Of a DNA stretch of 64,000 bases, positions 1-8,181 are shown in pieces. The position numbers and the translations under genes were made by a program. The DNA comes from Streptomyces misionensis (GTDB taxonomy: Bacteria > Actinomycetota > Actinomycetes > Streptomycetales > Streptomycetaceae): the NCBI RefSeq assembly GCF_900104815.1, contig NZ_FNTD01000004.1, positions 1,984,001 through 2,048,000 of the forward strand, given 5' to 3'. The notes beneath the pieces were generated by a model. That model ran no database searches and was not told where the DNA came from. It saw only the letters and a list, made by a program, of their open reading frames with translations. Every line of letters starts with the position of its first letter. Position 1 is the stretch's first letter.

Positions 1-2
1 AA

Positions 3-161
3 CTCGACTTCGGGGTCGTCCACTTGAAGGCGCAGAACATCACCGAGCGCGTCCAGTTGCTGCTCGCCTCGACGCTCTCGGTCGCCGTCCTCGGAGTGCT
101 GTCCATGGGCATGTGGTCGATGGCGCGGGACGCGCGCCGGGACGGCGAGGAGGACGACTAG
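3..161 (+). CDS. C-terminal end of a membrane protein (5' end outside window)
   Basis: Only the last 52 codons are present, open from the window edge to a TAG at 159-161. They contain one clear hydrophobic stretch (about residues 19-38 of the fragment, LLLASTLSVAVLGVLSMGMW) followed by a charged, Asp/Glu-rich tail, so this is the final transmembrane helix and cytoplasmic tail of an integral membrane protein. It converges on the GntR regulator gene; such regulators often sit beside the membrane protein they control, but that link is inference. The family cannot be named from this fragment. Confidence 0.6.
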   Translation, partial: LDFGVVHLKAQNITERVQLLLASTLSVAVLGVLSMGMWSMARDARRDGEEDD

Positions 162-231
162 CACGCCTCGCCCTCGGCCGACGTCCTCGGCGTGAGGCAG
201 TCGGCGGCTTCGGCGTGGGCAGCCGGGGCCT

Positions 232-600
232 TCAGTCCCCGTACGCCGCCCGCAGCGCGTCCCGTACCGCCGCCAGCGCCTCGTCCTCCCCGAGCCCCAG
301 CCGGTGGGCCCGGTCGGCGTAGGCCTGCGCGGCCAGGGACGCCTCGCGCTGCGCGGCCGACCCGGCGGCGGCCACGTACGTGCCGCGGCGCCCCCGTGTC
401 TCGATCACCCCGTCGCCCTCCAGCGCCCGGTACGCCTTCGCCACCGTGTTCACCGCGAGCCCCAGGGACTCGGCCAGCCCCCGCACGGTCGGCAGCCGGT
501 ACCCCACCGGCAGCACCCCCGACCGGGCCTGCTCGGAAATCTGCGCCCGCACCTGCTCGTACGGAGGCGCGCTGTCATCGATGCGGATCTTCAGGCTCAC
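232..600 (-). CDS. GntR-family transcriptional regulator (YtrA-like, short)
   Basis: A 122-residue protein consisting almost only of a GntR winged helix-turn-helix DNA-binding domain (about residues 8-75), with the motif PTVRGLAESLGLAVNTVAKA and the wing GVIETRGRRGTYV. The short helical tail lacks the large FadR/HutC effector domain, which is typical of the YtrA subgroup that controls adjacent transporter or membrane genes. I chose the GTG at 598-600 (protein begins V-S-L-K-I-R-I-D); the open frame extends further upstream, but that extension has no family resemblance. It faces the partial membrane protein gene at the window edge and is divergent from the acetyltransferase gene. Confidence 0.85.
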   Translation of the reverse strand: MSLKIRIDDSAPPYEQVRAQISEQARSGVLPVGYRLPTVRGLAESLGLAVNTVAKAYRALEGDGVIETRGRRGTYVAAAGSAAQREASLAAQAYADRAHRLGLGEDEALAAVRDALRAAYGD

Positions 601-671
601 GGCCCCGATTCTCCCGCACCCGCGGAAAAATGAGAGGCACGCCCGCACGTCTGCCCGTACGGTCCCTGCCC

Positions 672-1601
672 ATGACAGTGATCGTGCGTGACCTGCGTCC
701 CGAGGCTCCCGGCGACACCGAGGGCTTCGCCCGGGTGCGCCGACTGGCCCTGCCGTACATCCTCTTCACCCCGGACTCGGTCCGGCACAACGCGCTGCAC
801 ACCCATCCCGACGCCCGCTACCGCCCGCTGGTCGCGGAGGAGGACGGCGAGGTGACCGGCACGGCCCAGGTGCTGCTGGCGTACGACAGCGACGAGCCGG
901 GCCAGGGCCTGCTGAACGTCTACGTCCGCCCGGACCGCGCGGGCCGCGGCGCGGGCGGGCTGCTGCTGCGCACGGCCGAGGAGTACCTCGCCGCGATCGG
1001 CGCGACCAAGGTGTACAGCTGGGTCCTCGACGAGCCGGGCAACCGCGCCTTCGCCGAACGGCACGGCTACCGCGCCGGCCGGTCCGCGCACTTCCTGGGC
1101 CTGGACCTGGCGGGCACCGCGCTCCCGCCGCTCCCGGCCGCACCGCCGGGCGTCGAGCTGCGCGCGGCCGCGGAGTTCGCGGACGATCCGCGCCCGCTGT
1201 TCGAACTGGACGCGGAGACGCTGCGGGACGAGCCGGGCGAGATCGCCTACGAGTACCGGGACTACGAGGACTGGCTCGCCCGGACCTGGCACCACCCCCT
1301 GCTGGACCGCGAGCTGAGCATGACGGCGTGCGTCGACGGCCGTCCGGTCGCCTTCAGCGTGGCGTTCACCGACGGCGACGGCCGCTACTGCAGCGCGATG
1401 ACCGGCACCGCCCGCGCCCACCGCGGCCGGGGCCTGGCCAAGCTCGCCAAGCTGCACTCCCTGCACCGCGCCCGCGCCGCCGGCGTCACCGAGGCCTTCA
1501 CGGGCAACGACGCCGGCAACGACCCCATGATCGCCATCAACAAGTGGCTCGGCTACCGGATCCGCGCCACGGAGGTCCACTATGTCCGCGAACTCTCCTG
1601 A
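672..1601 (+). CDS. Tandem GNAT-family N-acetyltransferase
   Basis: A 309-residue protein with two GNAT folds. The first has the acetyl-CoA pyrophosphate-binding loop around VRPDRAGRGAGGLL (about residues 87-100), the second around TARAHRGRGLAKLAK (about residues 247-262). Both keep the R/Q-x-x-G-x-G/A pattern, so both may bind acetyl-CoA. The substrate is unknown; tandem GNATs of this type include aminoglycoside and mycothiol-type enzymes. The start ATG lies 8 bp after a TACGGT hexamer (658-663), a good -10 match that suggests a leaderless or nearly leaderless mRNA. The 3' end overlaps the next gene by 20 bp, so the two are translated from one transcript. Confidence 0.85.
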   Translation: MTVIVRDLRPEAPGDTEGFARVRRLALPYILFTPDSVRHNALHTHPDARYRPLVAEEDGEVTGTAQVLLAYDSDEPGQGLLNVYVRPDRAGRGAGGLLLRTAEEYLAAIGATKVYSWVLDEPGNRAFAERHGYRAGRSAHFLGLDLAGTALPPLPAAPPGVELRAAAEFADDPRPLFELDAETLRDEPGEIAYEYRDYEDWLARTWHHPLLDRELSMTACVDGRPVAFSVAFTDGDGRYCSAMTGTARAHRGRGLAKLAKLHSLHRARAAGVTEAFTGNDAGNDPMIAINKWLGYRIRATEVHYVRELS

Positions 1602-2082
1602 AACCGCCACCGAGTTGACGATCGCCCTGGTCAAGGGCGGCCGCACGAAGATCCGTTATCCGGCCGGGCTGCTCGGGGACGACGGCACCCGGATCGTGGT
1701 CCGGGCGCCCTGGGCGGGCTCCGGCGTCCGCGACTTCGGCTTCGTCCGATTCGAGCCGGGCGATGTGTTCACCGAGTACTACTGGCGCGACCGGTGGTAC
1801 GCGGTGAAGGAGGTGCGCGCCGAGGACGGCTCCGTCAAGGGCTGGTACTGCGACATCACCCGGCCCGCGGTGCGCACCGGCGCGGAGCTGGTGGTGGAGG
1901 ACCTGGACCTGGACCTGTGGCGCTCGGCGGACGGCGGGGACGTACGGCGGCTGGACGAGGACGAGTTCGCGGCGAGCGGGCTGGCCGAGGCGGACCCGCG
2001 GGCGGCGCGGGCGGCCGTGGCCGCCCTCGACGAACTGGAGCGCCTGGCCCGCGAGGGCGGCTTCGCGGAACTGCTGGCCTGA
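1582..2082 (+). CDS. DUF402 domain protein
   Basis: A 166-residue protein with the DUF402 beta-barrel signature (about residues 25-110), including FGFVRFEPGDVFTEYYWRDRWY and the later GWYCDITRP segment. DUF402 proteins resemble FomD and include nucleotide di- and triphosphate phosphatases of the Ntdp type (Asp/Glu metal ligands); hydrolysis of a nucleotide-linked substrate is plausible here but not shown. GGAGG at about 1570-1574 is well spaced for the ATG. The gene overlaps the end of the acetyltransferase gene by 20 bp and is probably coupled to it. Confidence 0.8.
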   Translation: MSANSPETATELTIALVKGGRTKIRYPAGLLGDDGTRIVVRAPWAGSGVRDFGFVRFEPGDVFTEYYWRDRWYAVKEVRAEDGSVKGWYCDITRPAVRTGAELVVEDLDLDLWRSADGGDVRRLDEDEFAASGLAEADPRAARAAVAALDELERLAREGGFAELLA

Positions 2083-2098
2083 GACTCGCCCTTGCGTC

Positions 2099-2695
2099 TC
2101 ACACGGCCGCCACCACCGCGTACCGCTCGTCGGTCACCTCCTTGCCCCAGAGCACCGGGTCGCCGGACAGCCGCTCCACGCGCACGTCGGCCGTCAGCGG
2201 CGCGAGCAGCGCGGTGAGCCGGCCGGCGGGTATGCCGACGGGGTGCAGGGTGCCCCAGACGCCCTCGACCAGCACGAACCGGCCGTGCGGGCGCAGCAGC
2301 TCCCGCCAGTGGCGCAGCGCCCCGGCCGGGTCGGGCAGCGCCCACAGCACGTGCCGTACGAGGACGACGTCGAACCGGAGCTGTCCCACCGGCGGGGCCT
2401 CGGCGGGTCCGCACAGCACCCGCGCGCGGTGGCCGGCGAGCTTGGCGCGGGCCCGCTCGACCATCACCGGGGAGAGGTCGACGGCCGTCACCCGGTGTCC
2501 CTGCCCGGCCGCGAGGAGCGACAGGCTGCCGGTGCCGCAGCCGAGGTCGAGCACGTCGGCGGGGTGCCCGGGCAGCCAGGACCGGAGCCGGGCCGCCCAG
2601 GCGGCCCGCACCTCGGGGTCGCGCAGGCCGTGGTCGGGTTCGGCGTCGAACCCGGCGGCCTGTGCATCCCAGTCCACGGACGGGGCAGTCGTCAC
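2099..2695 (-). CDS. Class I SAM-dependent methyltransferase
   Basis: A 198-residue Rossmann-fold methyltransferase. Motif I is VLDLGCGTGSLSLLAA (about residues 41-56), followed by VTAVDLSPVMV where the Asp would bind the SAM ribose, and the post-motif LRPHGRFVLVEGVWG. The substrate is unknown. I chose the GTG at 2693-2695 (V-T-T-A-P-S-V-D-W-D), which starts the usual family N-terminus; the open frame continues upstream without similarity. The gene converges on the DUF402 gene with 16 bp between the stops and is divergent from the small 44-residue gene. Confidence 0.8.
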   Translation of the reverse strand: MTTAPSVDWDAQAAGFDAEPDHGLRDPEVRAAWAARLRSWLPGHPADVLDLGCGTGSLSLLAAGQGHRVTAVDLSPVMVERARAKLAGHRARVLCGPAEAPPVGQLRFDVVLVRHVLWALPDPAGALRHWRELLRPHGRFVLVEGVWGTLHPVGIPAGRLTALLAPLTADVRVERLSGDPVLWGKEVTDERYAVVAAV

Positions 2696-2843
2696 TGCGT
2701 GCTCACGCTCATCGGTCCTGGCCGGAGAGTGACACACGCCACTGACAGTGCCGGATCGATGAGGAACTCTCACCAGCAGCGACCGCCCCCGTGACACCAC
2801 GGAACGACGACACGGAACCCGGTGGTCGCCGAAGGAGGCACCG

Positions 2844-2978
2844 ATGCGCCGTACGACCCTGCACAAGCCCCTGAAGAGGACGGACAGCCGCCGCATCCGC
2901 GAGGAGGCGGAGGAGCGCCCCGCGGGGCGGCCGGAGGTGCGCAAGGACGTCGCACGCACCTGGTGGCCCGACGGCTGA
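2844..2978 (+). CDS. Small basic protein, 44 residues
   Basis: A short open frame preceded by a strong ribosome-binding site GAAGGAGG at 2831-2838, 5 bp before the ATG. The product is highly charged: an N-terminal half rich in Arg and Lys (MRRTTLHKPLKRTDSRRIRE), a Glu/Arg-rich middle and a conserved-looking end TWWPDG. It has no signal peptide or membrane segment, so it would be cytosolic. I have the impression that Streptomyces genomes encode similar tiny proteins, but cannot verify this. The function is unknown. Confidence 0.6.
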   Translation: MRRTTLHKPLKRTDSRRIREEAEERPAGRPEVRKDVARTWWPDG

Positions 2979-2996
2979 CCCCGGTGCGCGCCCGCG

Positions 2997-3857
2997 TCAG
3001 CCGACGGCGGAGGCGCAGGTGGTGGGGCTCGCGTGGGCCGGGTCGAGGGCGTTCGCGACCTCGTGGAACGCGATCCGGTCGGTCAGGGCGATCGCCAGGT
3101 GCTCCGAGAGGTCGAGCGGGCACAGGTCCTGGAGCAGCACGTTGCGGACGTCGGAACCGCTGAGGTACTGGCTGCGCCAGGGCGTGGCCACCTCGTCGTA
3201 CTGGGTCGCGATGACCGTGTAGTGCACGCCGGGCACGGTGTCGCCGTCCGCGTTGAGCTTGGTGAGGAAGGCGGAGCCGGGTATCTGGTCGGCGAGGCCG
3301 GGGGTGGTGGCCTTGACCAGGTCCTCGGCGCCGGGGAAGTAGGGCAGCAGGTTGGTGAGGCCGCTGAGGGTGGCACCGTGGTTGTCGGGGGCGATGCCGA
3401 CGAGCGCGCCGACCTTGGCCGCGCCACCGAGGAACTTCAGGTAGTAGCGGGGCATCATGCCGCCCTGCGAGTGCCCGACGAGATCGACCTTGGCGGCGCC
3501 GGTCGCGGACCGCACCTGGTCCACGAAGGCCGACAGCTGGGCGGCCGACTGGTCGATGGGACCGAGGCCGTGGAAGACGGGGACGCCGGGGAGCTGACCG
3601 TAGTCGAGGGAGAAGACGCAGTATCCGCGGGCCTCCAGGTAGGGGGCGAGGCCGAGCCAGTTGTCGACCGAGTTGCCGAGGGTGCCGTGCACCAGGACGA
3701 CGGGGCGGGGGTGGGCGGCGGAGGGCTTGCAGGAGTAGTCGTTCCAGCCGGTGTGGACGGCGGTGTCGGCGTGCGCGGCCGTGGCGGGGAGGGTGACGGC
3801 GGCGGCGGACAGGAACAGGGCGGCGAGGGGTCTGAGCACGCGCTTCCAGGGCAGCAT
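2997..3857 (-). CDS. Secreted triacylglycerol lipase/esterase (alpha/beta hydrolase, class 2 lipase family)
   Basis: A 286-residue precursor with a Sec signal peptide ending about AHA-30 (basic start, hydrophobic core LAALFLSAAAVTLPA). The mature enzyme has the oxyanion-hole segment VVLVHGTLGN (about 53-62) and the nucleophile elbow GHSQGG with Ser130. The acid and His residues probably lie in the C-terminal third. Cysteines such as Cys43 and those near the C-terminus suggest disulfides. The family hydrolyses lipid esters outside the cell. The ATG at 3855-3857 follows AAGGAGATCACCCG on the minus strand, a good ribosome-binding site. Confidence 0.88.
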   Translation of the reverse strand: MLPWKRVLRPLAALFLSAAAVTLPATAAHADTAVHTGWNDYSCKPSAAHPRPVVLVHGTLGNSVDNWLGLAPYLEARGYCVFSLDYGQLPGVPVFHGLGPIDQSAAQLSAFVDQVRSATGAAKVDLVGHSQGGMMPRYYLKFLGGAAKVGALVGIAPDNHGATLSGLTNLLPYFPGAEDLVKATTPGLADQIPGSAFLTKLNADGDTVPGVHYTVIATQYDEVATPWRSQYLSGSDVRNVLLQDLCPLDLSEHLAIALTDRIAFHEVANALDPAHASPTTCASAVG

Positions 3858-4149
3858 CGGGTGATCTCCTTGCGGGTCAAGGGGTACGGCGGCGGCCTGT
3901 CCCGGTGATCCGGATCACGAGGATGCTGTTCATTCGTCAAGTTACGAGCGGGTAGCCGGACTGTGAAGTTACGCGCGGGTAAAACTTCCGGCGGCCATGG
4001 CCGGCTGACCCCCCGTCACCGGACGGGCCGCACCGGCCCCCGGGACGCGATCCGCGCCGACCCCTCCCGCGGCGCCCGCGTCTCCCCCTCGCCCGGCAAC
4101 CCGCCCCAGGCCCCGACCGTGGGCCAACTGAACCGCTCCGCGGGGCGGT

Positions 4150-4446
4150 TCACACCGCCGTCGGCCGGCCGACCGTCCTCGGGCGTGCGCCGCGGGACAG
4201 GCGGAGCACCGGGCCCGGGGTCACGGCGGCCGGGCGGACCGCGTCGGGGCCGAAGCGGCGGCGGGCCCGGTCCGCGGCGGCCTCGGCGGCGCGGGCGCGC
4301 TGGTCGGTGGGGTCGAGGGAGAGCTGGCGGCAGGCCTCGGCGGCCGGGCGCAGGCCGTCGGCGCGCAGGGTGAACGCGCGGACCCTGGCCCGTTGCAGCC
4401 CCAGGCAGGCCAGCAGCCCCAGGGCCGCCGCGGCGAGGGCCGGCCT
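4150..4446 (-). pseudogene. 5'-truncated remnant of a Y-family polymerase gene (3' end only)
   Basis: The minus-strand frame starting just after an in-frame TGA near 4449 and ending at TGA 4150-4152 encodes about 98 residues that align without gaps to the C-terminus of the intact Y-family polymerase gene at 8473-9483. Shared stretches include ALGLL, LGLQRARVR, RQLSLDP and RARAAEAAADRARRRFG; by eye about three quarters of some 70 positions are identical. The rest of the gene (N-terminus and catalytic region) is missing and no start signal is present. The fragment is better read as the old 3' end of the resident gene left behind by recombination than as an active gene. Confidence 0.75.
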
Positions 4447-4504
4447 CCCTCACCGTCCACGATGACAGAGCCGCCGTGTATGTGGCCGTAACTGGGGTCG
4501 TGGG

Positions 4505-4630
4505 TCAGGGTCCTGTGGGTGCGCCCGCGGCGCCGCTTCCTCCCGCACCCGCAGCGCTGTCCAACCGCAGCCCGTTCTGCCGGCGGGCCAGCGCGTCAGC
4601 CTTCAGTTGCTCCCACTCGTTCCATGCCAT
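4505..4630 (-). CDS. Short (probably truncated) protein in the mycosin/WXG cluster, 41 residues
   Basis: The ATG at 4628-4630 follows the mycosin stop codon by one base and is preceded by GGAAGG, so the gene is translationally coupled to the protease. The N-terminal half is helical and charged, MAWNEWEQLKADALARRQNG, then RLDSA and a Gly/Ala-rich run to a TGA at 4505-4507. From memory, similar N-termini begin longer proteins (about 150-250 residues) beside WXG100 and mycosin genes in streptomycetes; if so, this copy lost its C-terminal part close to the polymerase remnant, at the probable recombination junction. Alternatively it is simply a short protein. Confidence 0.5.
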   Translation of the reverse strand: MAWNEWEQLKADALARRQNGLRLDSAAGAGGSGAAGAPTGP

Positions 4631-4631
4631 C

Positions 4632-5936
4632 TCAGGGCCTTCCCCCGTAGTTGCTGTCCCCATACCACGGCGTCTGTCCCGGCCCAGGCGGCATGGCTAC
4701 GGGAGCCTGGGCTACCGCCGCCGCACGTCGGCGCCCGCGTACCGCCCCAGCCGCGAAAGCCCCACCCGCAACCACGACAACTCCCGCCCCTCCGAGAATC
4801 CATGGCAGTGCGGAGCCGCCGCTCCCATACGCGGATGCTGTCGGCGATGGGCTGCTGTCATCCTTGGCGGAGGCCGTGGCCGACCCGTTGGGTGCCTTGG
4901 ATGCCGCTTGCTCGAAGTCGGGCAGTGGGTAGACGTCGGCCGGGCCGGGGTCGCCGGGGTCGCTCAGCGCGATGCGGGGGCGGATGGCGCCGTATCCGAG
5001 GTAGTCGGTGCGCTCCTTGCCACTGGTCGGTTTGCTCGCGGTGTCGAGCATGACCCGCAGGACTTGGTTGTTGGTCCAGTTCGGGTGTTTGGACCAGATC
5101 AGGGCGGCGGAGGCGGAGGCGAGGGCTGTGGCGTCGCTGGTGCCATGTGAATTGCACAGTTCCGTTCCGCCGAGACAGGCGGAAACAATGTCTTCGCCCG
5201 GCGCGACCAGGTCGACCTGGGGGCCGTGCTCGGACTCTTTCGTCGCCTTGACGTCTCTGTCGATCGCTCCGACACCCACCGCACCCGGTGTAGCTGCCGG
5301 GTACTGCGGTGCGTTGAGGGTGTCGCCGTCGTTGCCCGCGGCGGCGAAGATCAGCTTGCCTCTGGAAAGCGCGTAGGCGACGGCGTCCGTCAGCGCCTGA
5401 GATTGCGCGGTGCTCCCCGCCGAGATGTTGATGATCTGGGCATCGGATTCCGCCGCGAACCGGATGGCCTTCGCCGCTGCGGTGGGAAAGTCGTCCTGAT
5501 TGCCGTCGGTGCGGTTGCGTTCGATGAAGCCCGGGACTCGTATGGGCATGATCCTCGTGCCCGGGGCCAGGCCGTACGAGCCCGTGGTGGCGCCTTTGGC
5601 ACCCGTGCCGGCGATGAGGGTGGCAATGACGGTGCCGTGACCGTCGTAATCCGTGCGTTCGTCACCGGCTCGCTTGGAGAAGTCCTTGCCCGCGACGACC
5701 TGACCACTCAGGTCCGGGATGTCTGCCTGGACGCCGGTGTCGATCACGGCAATTGTGATTCCCTTGCCCGTGCTGGTCTTCCACATCTGCTCGGCGTGCA
5801 TGGCATCGAGGTACCACTGCCGCTGGCGGACGGTGTCTGCGTGGGCGGGGGTGATGGCGAGGCTCGCCAACACGGCCCCGACGGCTGCGGATGCGGCCCG
5901 GCTGCACCATCCGACCTGCTTGCTGCGGCTGCGCAT
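4632..5936 (-). CDS. Mycosin-like subtilase (S8 family, type VII secretion-associated serine protease)
   Basis: A 434-residue membrane-anchored subtilase. The signal peptide ends near AHA-33. The catalytic triad is Asp66 (IAVIDTGVQ), His100 (YDGHGT) and Ser267 (SHGTSDA), with the oxyanion Asn in FAAAGNDGD. Cys254 and Cys261 bracket the loop before the Ser, as in mycosins. A Ser/Pro-rich stalk leads to one transmembrane helix (about 377-399) and an RGRRR stop-transfer signal. Mycosins cleave or support type VII secretion substrates at the outer membrane face. AAGGA lies 5 bp before the chosen ATG (5934-5936); another ATG lies 6 bp upstream. No EccB, EccC or EccD genes are nearby. Confidence 0.85.
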   Translation of the reverse strand: MRSRSKQVGWCSRAASAAVGAVLASLAITPAHADTVRQRQWYLDAMHAEQMWKTSTGKGITIAVIDTGVQADIPDLSGQVVAGKDFSKRAGDERTDYDGHGTVIATLIAGTGAKGATTGSYGLAPGTRIMPIRVPGFIERNRTDGNQDDFPTAAAKAIRFAAESDAQIINISAGSTAQSQALTDAVAYALSRGKLIFAAAGNDGDTLNAPQYPAATPGAVGVGAIDRDVKATKESEHGPQVDLVAPGEDIVSACLGGTELCNSHGTSDATALASASAALIWSKHPNWTNNQVLRVMLDTASKPTSGKERTDYLGYGAIRPRIALSDPGDPGPADVYPLPDFEQAASKAPNGSATASAKDDSSPSPTASAYGSGGSALPWILGGAGVVVVAGGAFAAGAVRGRRRAAAVAQAPVAMPPGPGQTPWYGDSNYGGRP

Positions 5937-5952
5937 GGTCATCCTTCTCGTC

Positions 5953-7566
5953 CTATGTCTCCGTCGGGCCCTTTCCAGAGCGCTTGTCGCGAGCGGACCG
6001 GTCCTCGCGCTTCGAGGCGGTGGAGGCACCTCCAGGTGCTCCACCTCGGCGTGACAGCCGTTCGTCTCCGGGTGTTCCCTCTCCGGCTCGAACATCGCGC
6101 GCGGTGAATCCCGTCCGGCCACGCCCTCGCGATGGTTCGGGTTGGCCGCCGACGATCCCATTGGACGAAGCGGGCATGCGCCCTCTTGTCGCGCCCTCCC
6201 GCTCCCCTGCGGAATTCTCACCGCGGGCCGGCGTGGCCCCTGCGGCAGAGTGGCCCGGTCCGGCACCGCGGTTCCTGAGAGGCTGCTGCTGGTTCGGAGT
6301 GCCTCCCATGACGTTGCCGCGCGGAATCGCACCAGCAGGCCGTCCTGAAGTCGGCGAGACAGGACGACCGCCCGTGATGCCACGGGCGGCCCCAACGGCG
6401 GGGGAACCGACGGCCCCGCGCCCGGTGCCGGGCTGACCGCCAGTCTCACCAGGGCCGAACGGACCGGCGAATGCACGCCTTGGGGCAGGCGGATCCGTCG
6501 ATGTGCCCGGCCCAGACGGCGTAGCCAGAGGGCGTCGGCCCTCGCTCACGGGAGGCTCGCCTCCGCCCCGAACGCCTGGCGGGAGCGGTGTTCCAGCCCC
6601 AAGGGCAGGGGGGAGCGGCGCTGGCGCTGAAGGCAGCCGGCCGTCCGGGCCGCTTGGCGAGGGGGGCGGTGCCGAAGGGGAGGCTGGAGGCGCTGGCGAG
6701 GGCGGCAGATTCTTTACGGTGTCGATCGCCGTGTTCGTCGGATCCGCATGAGGCCGTGGCTGTGTGTGTGCGATATCGGGCAGACCGGCCGGGTGATGTG
6801 CGTCTGTCAGGTGGTGTGGCACGGACGCCCTCGGCACCTGGCCCGAATCGCTCATGCCGGAGCGGACGTTTTCCTGCCGCCGCGGTACCTCTGCTCGCGC
6901 GGGCGTCACCGTGTTTGTCCCGCCGCCAGTGGCAGGGGCAGAGATGTGGGATTCACCGCCGCGTGAATCTGGCACAAACCGCTCCGGCAACTGCGGAAAC
7001 TTCGGTGCCTCAACGGCGTTGATCTGCTCCGTCGACGCGGTATACGACTGGGCGAGTTTCATCATCAGGCCGCCTGCCTCCGCCTGGGAGTTGGCGAACC
7101 GAGTCTTGGCCTTCGTCACCGCGGAGTCCGACGGACCGCCACCGTGACTGCCGACATCAGTCGCCTTCGCCGCGTGAGAGTCCAGGACCGAGCGCGCGCT
7201 GACACTCTGGTTCCGCAAGATCTCCAGCTGCGGCTTCACCTCGTGCAGCGTGTCCGCCGCGTGCCCCAGCCACTTGCCCGCATTCTCGCTGTAGTCGCCC
7301 AGTCCCAGAGTGGCCAGTGCGGCCTGGTAGCACCAGGTTCGGAAAGCCTCGCCGCCCTCACCATCCCACTCGACTGCCAGGCTGTGAGTCAGCAGATCGC
7401 CACCGATCTCCTTGATCGTCCCGGCCGCCTCCGTCAGGAGCACACCGAGATCACTGACCGTCGGCCCGTCGGCCGACTCGACCATGGCCCACAATTGTTC
7501 GGGATCCTGGACCAGGAACCGGGCCTGGCCGGCCGTCTCCCACATGCGGTCGGCAAAGTCAGACAT
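5953..7566 (-). CDS. WXG/PPE-like protein with long Pro/Gly-rich tail (candidate type VII substrate)
   Basis: A 537-residue protein. The first about 200 residues are helical with a WXG turn at Trp67-x-Gly69 (EWDGEGGEAF) and resemble PPE or WXG100 domains, which fold as helical hairpins and are exported by ESX systems as pairs. From about residue 210 onward the chain is low complexity, rich in Pro, Gly, Ser and Arg (PSPAPPASPSAPPPSPSG), without a signal peptide or membrane helix. The gene ends 16 bp before the mycosin ATG and lies 60 bp after the 184-residue gene, so the three form an operon. The base composition is visibly less GC-rich than dnaE2. Confidence 0.75.
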   Translation of the reverse strand: MSDFADRMWETAGQARFLVQDPEQLWAMVESADGPTVSDLGVLLTEAAGTIKEIGGDLLTHSLAVEWDGEGGEAFRTWCYQAALATLGLGDYSENAGKWLGHAADTLHEVKPQLEILRNQSVSARSVLDSHAAKATDVGSHGGGPSDSAVTKAKTRFANSQAEAGGLMMKLAQSYTASTEQINAVEAPKFPQLPERFVPDSRGGESHISAPATGGGTNTVTPARAEVPRRQENVRSGMSDSGQVPRASVPHHLTDAHHPAGLPDIAHTQPRPHADPTNTAIDTVKNLPPSPAPPASPSAPPPSPSGPDGRLPSAPAPLPPALGAGTPLPPGVRGGGEPPVSEGRRPLATPSGPGTSTDPPAPRRAFAGPFGPGETGGQPGTGRGAVGSPAVGAARGITGGRPVSPTSGRPAGAIPRGNVMGGTPNQQQPLRNRGAGPGHSAAGATPARGENSAGEREGATRGRMPASSNGIVGGQPEPSRGRGRTGFTARDVRAGEGTPGDERLSRRGGAPGGASTASKREDRSARDKRSGKGPTET

Positions 7567-7626
7567 GGAGCCGCACCACCTGTCCTGTTGAGAACGTCCC
7601 GCCGTGCTGCCACGACATCACGCACA

Positions 7627-8181
7627 TCACAGATCACCAGCCTGCGAGTCCGACGTGGGACCATGCCTGTGCCGGTCGGGCCCCTCCGCCTTGCCGTTGC
7701 TGTGCCCATCCACTCCGAGCCGAGCCTCGTCGTAAGCCAGCTCCTCCGCCTCGACACGGATGCGGTGCAGGCGATCGCGAACGTCATCATCGAGGTCGTG
7801 ATAGTTGCTCTTCGACGCGTCAACGGTGACCATCAGCCCCTCGATCTGCAAGGCCAGCATCCTCGACAGGTGCTCCAGCTGGGAATGGACACTGCTGTAA
7901 GCACTATGGAGCGCGTCGGCTTCGTGGAAGTTACCCAACCGTCCCGTCGGCAGGGATCCACCGGCGATCCTGTGTGGGGCAGCCTTCGACTCCTCCAGGC
8001 GGGTCAGGAGGCCATCCACTCGGTTCTTGAAGGTTTCCAGCGTCTCGCCCTCGACACGCAGCTGCGAGACCATGGCCGCACCGACACCTGCGATCGGGGC
8101 GATACCGGACGCGGCAAGCGCACCGGCCGCCGCTTCCTCCGCAGCGGCAATTGCCTGCGGGTCCTCCCCCTTGTCGGCCAT
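7627..8181 (-). CDS. Small helical protein of the WXG/mycosin cluster
   Basis: A 184-residue protein, first gene of the mycosin operon. GGGGGAAGG precedes the chosen ATG (8179-8181) by about 6 bp; the open frame extends 16 codons further upstream but without a ribosome-binding site. The sequence is mostly amphipathic helix with heptad-like spacing (LEHLSRMLALQIEGLMVTVD; RDRLHRIRVEAEELAYDEA), with a small hydrophobic Gly/Ala segment near residues 19-37 and a hydrophilic His/Gly tail. It has no signal peptide. Position and shape suggest a binding partner or ESX-like co-substrate of the WXG/PPE-like protein. This is inference; I do not recognise the family. Confidence 0.65.
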   Translation of the reverse strand: MADKGEDPQAIAAAEEAAAGALAASGIAPIAGVGAAMVSQLRVEGETLETFKNRVDGLLTRLEESKAAPHRIAGGSLPTGRLGNFHEADALHSAYSSVHSQLEHLSRMLALQIEGLMVTVDASKSNYHDLDDDVRDRLHRIRVEAEELAYDEARLGVDGHSNGKAEGPDRHRHGPTSDSQAGDL

